From Martelella mediterranea (lineage in GTDB: Bacteria > Pseudomonadota > Alphaproteobacteria > Rhizobiales > Rhizobiaceae): a stretch of DNA of 64,000 nt. Below the pieces are notes generated by a model, which saw nothing but the letters and a program-made list of their open reading frames with translations, did not search any database and was not told the DNA's origin. Location: NCBI RefSeq assembly GCF_004342225.1, contig NZ_SMAR01000001.1, positions 62,001 through 126,000 of the forward strand, written 5' to 3'. Made by a program: the position numbers and the translations under genes. This document shows, piece by piece, positions 52,562 through 59,835 of this stretch; positions within the stretch are counted from its first letter, which is position 1; the number at the start of each line of letters is the position of its first letter.

Positions 52562-54343
52562 ATGATTTCGAAGAAGATCTTTATCTCGGTTGTCTATTTC
52601 AAGCCCGCGCCATTGGTCCAAACGGAATACCTCAACCCTGTGCAGGCCGGCAAAGCGCTTGGCCGCTATGACGTTGAAGGTGCGATTGGTGATGATAACG
52701 GGAAAAATATCTCGGAAAAGAATGTCAGCTGGAACGAACTGACGGCTCTCTACTGGATGCGTCATAACGTTGACGCGGACTATTACGGCCTGATGCATTA
52801 TCGCAGGCTCATGGTTTTTGCCGAGAAAAAGCCGAAAGCCGTTACATTTTCAGATATTACCGAGCGTGAATTTGAGCGATACGGCTGGAACGACGCGCTG
52901 ATCGAAAAGGCTTGTGAAAGCGCGGACATTCTCACGCCGCCGGTTCGGGATATCTATCTGCCGGGCATGCCGGAAGTTTTGATGACGGCCGGTGAATTTT
53001 ACGCGCATCAGCATCATAGCCGGGATATGGATATTCTGGAGGCGGTCGTCAAAGAGCGTTCGCCGGAAATCTATCCCTATTTTGTCGATATGCTGGTGGG
53101 GCGGAAGATTTTCTTCAACAGCATCACGGTTATGCGAAAGCCCTTCTTTGAAGAATACAGCGACTGGCTTTTTGATATTCTGGAAGAGGTGGAGAAGCGG
53201 AGCGACACAAGCGACTACGACAGTTATCAGTCACGTATCTGGGGTTTTTTGGCCGAGTATCTTGCAAATGTTTACGTCTCTTATGCCAAGTTCGTCCACG
53301 GAGCAAAGGTGCGTGAATGCCCTTTGACATGGGGTGTAAGGCAAAGGCCAGCGGTTGCTCCCGAGACCGTCTTGTCTCAGGCGCGGACGAAAGCTGAGAG
53401 CAAGCGCGTCGCAAAAGTAATTGATGAAAACGACGGAATTAATGTGGTTCTGGCCGTTGATGACAACTACATTCCGCATGCGTCTGTCACAATACTTTCT
53501 GCGATTCGGACCTCATCGACGCCCAATCAGCTTCGTTTTTTCATATTAAATGGCCGGAGTGTTTCAGGCGACAACCGCACGAAGCTTAAAAAGCTGGCTG
53601 AAAATGAAGGGGCAAGGCTAACCTTCCTTGATATTGACGACCGTGACCTCCGTTGGCTGCCGTTGAACCGGGACTATATTTCGATCGCAACCTATTACCG
53701 GCTTGTGATGCATGCCTATCTTCCCGAAACGGTCAAAAAGGCTATTTATCTTGATGCCGATACGATCGTTATCGATCCTATCGAAGAACTCTGGTCCACC
53801 AGTATGGACGGGCATCCTGTTGCCGGTGCTCCCGATGATGCGGGCTTTCTGCAGGCAAGACGGCTTCAGCTGACGAGCCACCACCGCTATTTCAATGCCG
53901 GAATTATGCTTTTCGATATCGCGAAGTTCAGGGCTATGGATCTTCAGAACGAGATCATTTCGGCGTTCAGAAAGCACGGAGCCTATATCGTCTCACAGGA
54001 TCAGGATATTCTGAATATTCTGTTTGAGCAGAACACGAAGATGCTGCATCTGCGCTGGAATGCCGGGTCGCGGATTTATCGGGCCAACCCGCTTGAGCCG
54101 TCTTACGATGAGCAGGAAGCATTTGAGGCGGCCAGCGATCCGGCGATTGTGCATTTCACCGACAAGCGCAAGCCGTGGCATCTGAAATGCACACATCCCT
54201 TGACCGAGCTATACTGGGACTACCGGAATGAAACGCCATGGGCCGAGACCCAGGCCGAACGCGTAAAACGCAAGACTGTATACTGGCTTCGCCGCCATCT
54301 GCGCGCCCGCGACCGGCGGTTTGACAGCAAGCTCGGGCGGTAG
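52562..54343 (+). CDS. DUF4422 - GT8 two-domain glycosyltransferase
   Basis: This encodes 593 residues in two parts. Residues about 5-250 are a DUF4422 domain, recognised by ADYYGLMHYRRLMVFAEKKP and the earlier NVSWNELTALYWMRHN. Residues about 290-565 are a GT8 glycosyltransferase: the start INVVLAVDDNYIPHASVTIL, the metal-binding DxD in KKAIYLDADTIVIDPIEELW, HHRYFNAGIMLFDIAKFR and a KPW motif in VHFTDKRKPWHLK. There are no membrane segments, so it is cytoplasmic and probably adds a hexose to a cell-surface glycan such as LPS core or exopolysaccharide. It stands alone, with no glycan genes nearby. DUF4422 is thought to be a glycosyltransferase domain too, so it may carry two activities. Confidence 0.85.
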   Translation: MISKKIFISVVYFKPAPLVQTEYLNPVQAGKALGRYDVEGAIGDDNGKNISEKNVSWNELTALYWMRHNVDADYYGLMHYRRLMVFAEKKPKAVTFSDITEREFERYGWNDALIEKACESADILTPPVRDIYLPGMPEVLMTAGEFYAHQHHSRDMDILEAVVKERSPEIYPYFVDMLVGRKIFFNSITVMRKPFFEEYSDWLFDILEEVEKRSDTSDYDSYQSRIWGFLAEYLANVYVSYAKFVHGAKVRECPLTWGVRQRPAVAPETVLSQARTKAESKRVAKVIDENDGINVVLAVDDNYIPHASVTILSAIRTSSTPNQLRFFILNGRSVSGDNRTKLKKLAENEGARLTFLDIDDRDLRWLPLNRDYISIATYYRLVMHAYLPETVKKAIYLDADTIVIDPIEELWSTSMDGHPVAGAPDDAGFLQARRLQLTSHHRYFNAGIMLFDIAKFRAMDLQNEIISAFRKHGAYIVSQDQDILNILFEQNTKMLHLRWNAGSRIYRANPLEPSYDEQEAFEAASDPAIVHFTDKRKPWHLKCTHPLTELYWDYRNETPWAETQAERVKRKTVYWLRRHLRARDRRFDSKLGR

Positions 54344-54405
54344 TGCAGCTTCCGCCCGCCAAAGCCTCTGGCAAGACCGCTGAAGCCGTGATCTGGTTGT
54401 TTATA

Positions 54406-55104
54406 CTATAGCAGAAGAAGCCTTAGAAACGGGGCGGCGAGCACATTGACGACGCCGACCAGAACCATGACAAGGCCTGCGACGGAGCTTTCTTCCTGGC
54501 CGATCTCGGTGGCTTTGGCGACACCCGCGCCGTGTGCTCCCATGCCGAACAGTGCACCGCGTGCAAGCGCTGAGCGCAGAGGCAGAAAGCGAATAAGTGC
54601 TTCGCCAATCAGTGCGCCTGAAACACCGGTGATGACAACGAAAACAGCAGTCAGGTCCGGAACGCCGCCAATATCCTCCGACACTTCCATGGCAAACGGT
54701 GTGCTGAAAGAGCGTGGCAACAGGCTTAACCGCAGGCTTTCATCCAGACCGAGCCATGATGCCAGCCCCCAGGCGGTCAGCATGGCCGTGCCGCTTCCGG
54801 CAAGCACACCGAAAATGAGAACCGGCCAGTATCGCCGGATCATGGCGCGCTGTTCATAAATGGGCAGGGCAAAGGCCACCGTCGCCGGTCCCAGCATCAA
54901 AACCAGCCAGTGCGTTGCGTGGATATAGCCAGCATAATTTTGATGCAGTATCAGCGCCACGACGATCAGAAGACCCGGAGTGACCAGAAGCGGCGCGGTC
55001 AAAGCGGATGGAAAGCGCCGGTTCAGCCGTTTTGCAATCATGTAAAAGGCGATGGTCAGAACAGACCAGAAGGCCGTTGCCGCAATCGTTTCAAGCAGGC
55101 TCAT
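54406..55104 (-). CDS. lrgB: LrgB/CidB family membrane protein
   Basis: This encodes 232 residues and several membrane helices. Family sequences are LLPRSFSTPFAMEVSEDIGG followed by VPDLTAVFVVITGVSGALIG and LRSALARGALFGMGAHGAGV then AKATEIGQEESSVAGLVMVL. LrgAB-type pairs are holin/antiholin-like or, in recent work, transporters of pyruvate or glycolate-type acids. It overlaps lrgA by 4 bases. Confidence 0.88.
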   Translation of the reverse strand: MSLLETIAATAFWSVLTIAFYMIAKRLNRRFPSALTAPLLVTPGLLIVVALILHQNYAGYIHATHWLVLMLGPATVAFALPIYEQRAMIRRYWPVLIFGVLAGSGTAMLTAWGLASWLGLDESLRLSLLPRSFSTPFAMEVSEDIGGVPDLTAVFVVITGVSGALIGEALIRFLPLRSALARGALFGMGAHGAGVAKATEIGQEESSVAGLVMVLVGVVNVLAAPFLRLLLL

Positions 55105-55547
55105 GGCCGGGGCTTCTCAAGCCGGGCCATCATGCGGAACCCGAAGTCCACAGCCAGCGCGGTAGTGACCATGACGCAGATGACACCAACCAGGATCACT
55201 GCGAGGACTTTTACCCCCGTCATGCCAAGGAATTCAGGGTGATCAAGAACGGCGAGAACAGCCGGCACGAAGAACAGCAACAGCTCTGCCAGAAACCAGC
55301 GCGCACCGCGGCGAATACTTGCCGTTTTAACAATGCCGACCGTCAATGCGCCAAGAAGGGCAAAGAGCCCGATGACGCTTCCAGGAATCGGCAATCCCAT
55401 ATGGCGGGCGAGCGCGTCGCAGATAAACCAGATCGCAACAAGCACGGCAATCTGTGCGACACCGCTTTGGCGCAATTTCCGTCTGACGATCAGTGAAGGT
55501 TTATGAAGAGCAACTGTATAAGGCAGGATTTGGGGCGAGCGCAGCAT
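55101..55547 (-). CDS. lrgA: LrgA/CidA family membrane protein
   Basis: This encodes 148 residues and about four membrane helices. The family core is LPIPGSVIGLFALLGALTVG, then RWFLAELLLFFVPAVLAVLD and HPEFLGMTGVKVLAVILVG. The N-terminus (about 30 residues, charged) is longer than in Staphylococcus. A 21-bp palindrome lies immediately upstream and overlaps its ribosome binding site (AAAGGA). It is the partner of LrgB in a two-gene operon. Confidence 0.87.
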   Translation of the reverse strand: MLRSPQILPYTVALHKPSLIVRRKLRQSGVAQIAVLVAIWFICDALARHMGLPIPGSVIGLFALLGALTVGIVKTASIRRGARWFLAELLLFFVPAVLAVLDHPEFLGMTGVKVLAVILVGVICVMVTTALAVDFGFRMMARLEKPRP

Positions 55548-55550
55548 CGA

Positions 55551-55571
55551 AGTGTCCTTTGAAAAGACACT
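55551..55571 (-). promoter_or_regulatory. 21-bp palindrome over the lrgA ribosome binding site
   Basis: On the plus strand AGTGTC-c-TTT-g-AAA-a-GACACT is an inverted repeat with one mismatched pair and one central base. It ends four bases from the lrgA start. It could be a repressor operator or a hairpin hiding the ribosome binding site. Confidence 0.6.
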
Positions 55572-55651
55572 ATAAAATTATCTGTCAGCAAATGAAATTG
55601 AACAGTAAGCATGGGCAATATGCTGAAACAGCATAGCTAACATGATGAATA

Positions 55652-57817
55652 TCAGCCGCCGCCGAACAGTTGCAGTATTCCGCGTCGCTTCTGTTGTTCC
55701 GGTGCTGGTTGTGCCTCTCCAACCGAGCCTGGCGGAACGGGCATTCCATCATTTCCGGTACTGGCATTGGTGCCGCTTTTGTTGTTTCCGTTCAGCCGTC
55801 CCAAAAGCTCGACCAGCGTTGTGCCGTTGCCATTGTCGCCGGAACTGTTTGGACGGGCGGGGGCCGGTTCGATCAGTTTGCCACCCCCATAAAGCGGTTT
55901 CGGCTTCAGACCCTGATGTGCTTCGGCCATGAAATCATGCCAGACTTCAGCCGGAAGCCGTCCGCCGGTCACATTTCTCATCGGCGAATTGTCATCGTTT
56001 CCGAGCCAGACACCGGCTGTAAGGTTCGAGGTGAAACCGACGAAAAGCGCATCGCGGGAGGACTGGGTTGTTCCGGTCTTGCCTGCGACCTGCCAGCCGG
56101 GAATTTGTGCATTATGGCCTGTACCCTCGGTGACAACCCGCATCAGCATTCCGTTCATATTGGCCGCAACCTGCGGCGAGAGAACCCGCGGCGGATTGGC
56201 ATAGTCTGCCTTGTAAAGCGGCTTGCCCTTCGTCGTTTCAATGCTCGAAATCAAGTAGGGCGTTGCCTTGAACCCGCCATTCATGAAGGCGGTATAGGCA
56301 CCGGTCAGCTCCAGAAGTGTGACTTCTGACGTGCCAAGCGCAAGCGAGGCATTGGCGGTTATATCGGATTCGATGCCCAGTTTGTGCGCCAGCTTGACCA
56401 CTTCTTCCGGACTGGCTTCCATCACCAGCTGGGCAGCGATCGTATTGACCGATTCCGCCAGTGCCTCGGTCAGCAGCATCGGCCCTGCATAGGTTTTCTC
56501 ATAGTTTTCAGGAGTCCAGTCGCCGATGCGGATGGGTGCATCATTGCGCACTGAGCTTGGGTGATCCCCGATTTCCAGAGCTTTGGCATAAACGAAGGGC
56601 TTGAAGGCCGAGCCGGGCTGGCGCTTGGCAACGGCTGCACGGTTATACTGGCTCTTGGCATAATCCCGTCCACCGACAATGGCACGGATTGCCCCTGTTG
56701 CATCAAGGGCGACAAGAGCGCCCTGGCCAACGCGGTCCTTCTTGCCGTTTTTATCGAGCGCATTCTTCAGGCTGGTTTCCGCATCACGTTCAAGGCCGGG
56801 ATCGAGGGTCGTGTGCACCACGATATCGGTTTCAACCTTCCCGACGAGGTCAGGCAAGTCCTGCATCACCATATCGGCGGCGTAATGCTCAGCGCCAGAC
56901 CAGTAGCTCGGAGCTTTTTTCGGCTCGCGAGCCATAGCGGTTGCCATGTCGCTATCGCTGATCATGTTCTGATCGTGCATTGCGCCGAGAACCACCTGTG
57001 CACGGGACTCTGCTGCTTGCGGGTCGCGCGCCGGCGAAAGCCTGGAAGGGGCTTTCAACAATCCAGCCAGAAGTGCTGCTTCCCCCAGCGTCACATCGCG
57101 GGCGGATTTATCGAAATAGCGCTGGGAGGCGGCCTCAACGCCATAGGCGCCGGAGCCGAAATAGACCCGGTTCAGGTACATCGCCAGGATCTGGTCCTTG
57201 GTGTATTTGTGCTCCAGCCAGAGCGCCATCAGCGCTTCCTGAACCTTGCGTTCCAGCGTCTGGGCGTGGGTCAGCAACACATTCTTGGCCAGTTGCTGGG
57301 TCAGCGTAGAGCCGCCCTGAACGACATCGCCATGCATGATGTTTGTAACCATTGCCCGGGCGAGGCCGATCGGGTCCACGCCGAAATGCGAATAGAAACG
57401 CCGGTCCTCAATGGCGACAACGGCCATCGGGATATAGGGTGACATTTCGTTGATGGAGAGCGCTTCACCGCCATTGGCACCGCGATTGGCGATCAGCGAG
57501 CCGTCATTGGCAACGATTTTCACATTGGGTGCTCGGTCGGGAATGGCCCATTCATCGACCGGTGGCAGCTTCGCGCCATAATAGATGATGATCCCTGCAA
57601 CAACGATCCCGCCCCAGATGGCGGCAACACATCCCCAGTAAAAGACAAAGCGGACAGACCGGCCGAAAACGCCGCGCTTTGGTCGTCTCGTGCTCGTTCT
57701 TCTCGCGCTGGCAGTGCTGACCTTGCCGGATTTCTTTTTCGCAGGCTTTCTGGACGCCGCTGTTTTTCCGGACAGGGACGGTTCGGTCTTGCTGCGGTTC
57801 TTTTTCTTTCCGGCCAT
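55652..57817 (-). CDS. Penicillin-binding protein 1A-type peptidoglycan synthase
   Basis: This bifunctional class A PBP has 721 residues from MAGKKKNRSK; an in-frame ATG 17 codons upstream is possible, though neither has a clear ribosome binding site. A basic, lysine-rich cytoplasmic head is followed by one membrane anchor (FYWGCVAAIWGGIVVAGIII). The GT51 glycosyltransferase carries AIEDRRFYSHFGVDPIGLAR and GGSTLTQQLAKNVLL. The transpeptidase has the SxxK serine in KRQPGSAFKPFVY, SVN in ALAESVNTIAAQL and KTG in WQVAGKTGTTQSSRDALFV. The C-terminal tail is low-complexity, rich in Gly, Asn and Pro. It builds and cross-links peptidoglycan in the periplasm. Confidence 0.93.
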   Translation of the reverse strand: MAGKKKNRSKTEPSLSGKTAASRKPAKKKSGKVSTASARRTSTRRPKRGVFGRSVRFVFYWGCVAAIWGGIVVAGIIIYYGAKLPPVDEWAIPDRAPNVKIVANDGSLIANRGANGGEALSINEMSPYIPMAVVAIEDRRFYSHFGVDPIGLARAMVTNIMHGDVVQGGSTLTQQLAKNVLLTHAQTLERKVQEALMALWLEHKYTKDQILAMYLNRVYFGSGAYGVEAASQRYFDKSARDVTLGEAALLAGLLKAPSRLSPARDPQAAESRAQVVLGAMHDQNMISDSDMATAMAREPKKAPSYWSGAEHYAADMVMQDLPDLVGKVETDIVVHTTLDPGLERDAETSLKNALDKNGKKDRVGQGALVALDATGAIRAIVGGRDYAKSQYNRAAVAKRQPGSAFKPFVYAKALEIGDHPSSVRNDAPIRIGDWTPENYEKTYAGPMLLTEALAESVNTIAAQLVMEASPEEVVKLAHKLGIESDITANASLALGTSEVTLLELTGAYTAFMNGGFKATPYLISSIETTKGKPLYKADYANPPRVLSPQVAANMNGMLMRVVTEGTGHNAQIPGWQVAGKTGTTQSSRDALFVGFTSNLTAGVWLGNDDNSPMRNVTGGRLPAEVWHDFMAEAHQGLKPKPLYGGGKLIEPAPARPNSSGDNGNGTTLVELLGRLNGNNKSGTNASTGNDGMPVPPGSVGEAQPAPEQQKRRGILQLFGGG

Positions 57818-57948
57818 CGGCGACGTCGCCTCGAATCTTCCGTTCAGTGCTGATCCTAGATGGATCATTTTAAGTTCATATTAAGGCGAGGCTGCTGTCT
57901 CTATCTTCGGAAGCTAAATGACCATTTGTAAAGTTAACAGAAGCTGAA

Positions 57949-57967
57949 GGCCGGCATTTTGCCGGCC
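57949..57967 (-). terminator. Hairpin after the M20 dipeptidase gene
   Basis: GGCCGGCA and TGCCGGCC form an 8-bp stem with a 3-base loop, 18 bases past the dipeptidase stop on the minus strand. Only a weak T content follows, so termination may be partial. Confidence 0.55.
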
Positions 57968-57984
57968 TCTGCCTGTCTGAGCTG

Positions 57985-59373
57985 TTATTTCGCCAGCGCA
58001 TTCATGATGCGAATCCACGAGCGAATGCCCTTGTGGAAAGAGTTCATCTCATATTTTTCGTTCGGCGAATGAATCCGGTCATCATTCAGGCCGAAGCCAA
58101 CCAGAAGCGAATCCATGCCAAGTTTTGACTGAAAATCGCCCACGATCGGGATCGAGCCACCCATGCCGATGACAACAGCCGGTTTGGGCCATTCGTCGCT
58201 GAGTGCCCCTTGAGCCTTTTTCAGGAAGGGTGCGTTGTAATCAAGCTGAATGGCGGGTGAGCCGCCATGGGGGTGGAAGTCTACCTTGCAGTCGTCCGGC
58301 AGTTTGGACTGAACATAGGCCCGGAAATTTTCGCGGATTTTCGCCGGATCCTGCTTGCCCACAAGACGGAATGAAACCTTTGCTGAAGCCTGAGCGGCGA
58401 TCACGGTCTTGAAGCCGTCGCCAGTGTAGCCCCCGGCGACGCCGTTTACTTCTGCTGTCGGACGTGCCCAGGTCAGTTCCAATGCCGAATAACCTTTTTC
58501 GCCGGCAGGCACGGAAAGTCCGATTTCGCCCAGAAAACGCTCATCGGTTTCACCAAGCGCTTCCCATGTTTTCTTCACGTCTTCCGGCGTTTCTTCAACA
58601 CCGTCATAAAAACCGGGCAGTGTCACACGGCCGTTTTCGTCATGCAGACCAGCCAGAATGTCGGCCAGAATGTGAATCGGGTTGGCCGCAGCACCCCCGA
58701 AGAAGCCTGAATGCAGGTCGCGGTCTGCAGCCGTGATGACCACTTCATCGCCAACGAGGCCGCGTAGTGTCGCTGCAATTGCAGGCGTTTCACGATCCCA
58801 CATGCCGGTGTCGCAAACCAGGGCAAAGTCGGCTTTTACGAGGTCTCCATGCTCTTCCAAAAAGGCTGGCAGCGAGGGGGAGCCGGATTCTTCCTCACCT
58901 TCAAACATGATGGTGATTTTCAAAGGCAGCTCGCCTTCTTCTTCGCGATAGGCTCTGCAGGCTTGCAAAAAGGTCATCAACTGGCCCTTGTCATCGGAAG
59001 AGCCGCGCCCGGTTATGATCTTGCGGCCTTGACCCATATCCTTGATTTTCGGATCGAAAGGCTCGTCATCCCACAGGTTCAGGGGATCCACTGGCTGAAC
59101 GTCATAGTGGCCATAAAACAGCACATGCGGCGCATTTTCCGGCGCATTTTCGCTGGTGGCAACGATGATCGGATGCCCCTTTGTTTTATGTGCTGTTGCC
59201 ATGAAGCCCAGTGTCTTCAACTCATCGACCAGCCAGTTTGCAGCGGCGGTGCAGTCCTTCTTGTATGCCGGATCGGTCGAGATCGACGGTATGCGAAGGA
59301 GGTCAAAAAGCTTATCCAGACTGGAAGGAAGGTTGTCGTCGGCGCGTTTTAAAAGCGCATTCAGGTCGCTCAT
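57985..59373 (-). CDS. M20 family dipeptidase
   Basis: This zinc peptidase has 462 residues from MSDLNALLKRADDNLPSSLD, set by GAGG seven bases upstream; an earlier in-frame ATG would add a hydrophobic segment unlikely to be real. Metal ligands are in HVLFYGHYDVQPVDPLNLWD, GRGSSDDKGQLMTFLQACRA and IMFEGEEESGSPSLPAFLEE. The dimerisation/lid domain contains GDEVVITAADRDLHSGFFGG. The last His ligand region is NEKYEMNSFHKGIRSW. No signal peptide: cytoplasmic peptide or carnosine-like turnover. Confidence 0.92.
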   Translation of the reverse strand: MSDLNALLKRADDNLPSSLDKLFDLLRIPSISTDPAYKKDCTAAANWLVDELKTLGFMATAHKTKGHPIIVATSENAPENAPHVLFYGHYDVQPVDPLNLWDDEPFDPKIKDMGQGRKIITGRGSSDDKGQLMTFLQACRAYREEEGELPLKITIMFEGEEESGSPSLPAFLEEHGDLVKADFALVCDTGMWDRETPAIAATLRGLVGDEVVITAADRDLHSGFFGGAAANPIHILADILAGLHDENGRVTLPGFYDGVEETPEDVKKTWEALGETDERFLGEIGLSVPAGEKGYSALELTWARPTAEVNGVAGGYTGDGFKTVIAAQASAKVSFRLVGKQDPAKIRENFRAYVQSKLPDDCKVDFHPHGGSPAIQLDYNAPFLKKAQGALSDEWPKPAVVIGMGGSIPIVGDFQSKLGMDSLLVGFGLNDDRIHSPNEKYEMNSFHKGIRSWIRIMNALAK

Positions 59374-59504
59374 CGTAAACCTCGATCTAAGTGCAATAAA
59401 GAAAGCTATAACTGCGGCAACATAGGCCAAGCGCTACCGGAATGAAACGGTGGCATGTTGTCAGGCATTAAAGAATTATTTCTGATCTTTTTGGGAGATT
59501 TGGT

Positions 59505-59640
59505 CAAAATATAACCGCCATGGCCTGGAGGGGGGCGGGCCATGGCGGTACTTTAGTGGACAAAGGCCGGAGAGGGGGGATGGAGCCTTTGTCCTTTTGT
59601 CTGATGAGGCGGGGGACGAGCCTCTATCAGGCATCGGCGT
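59505..59640 (-). ncRNA. Candidate small RNA with three C-rich-loop hairpins
   Basis: Read on the minus strand, three stem-loops follow each other. First: 59630-59620 pairs with 59610-59601 (one bulge). Second: GGACAAAGGC pairs with GCCTTTGTCC (59594-59585 with 59567-59558, 10 bp). Third: ACCGCCATGGCC pairs with GGCCATGGCGGT (59549-59538 with 59525-59514, 12 bp), followed by TTATATTTT, a terminator-like tail. All three loops are runs of C with CCCTCC or similar, complementary to Shine-Dalgarno sequences. This matches alphaproteobacterial CCUCC-loop RNAs (the alpha-r14/CcsR type). A CTTGAA -35-like element lies upstream on the minus strand (about 59690). The exact ends are uncertain. The rest of 59374-59835 shows no gene. 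Confidence 0.65.
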
Positions 59641-59835
59641 TTTCGTGCGCCGTTGATTTGTATTTGTACTTCGAAATGTGTCGATTCAAGGGAAACGCAG
59701 CTGCGTTTCGTTACAAATCGGTAATAAACTCATGCTTTGTCGCTTTTTTCTGCGATTTCCGGTTTTGACGCGCATCAAAATGGACATGACGGTGATATCA
59801 AAGCTTTGTGATGGACGTTTTCGGGCGCTCGGGTT

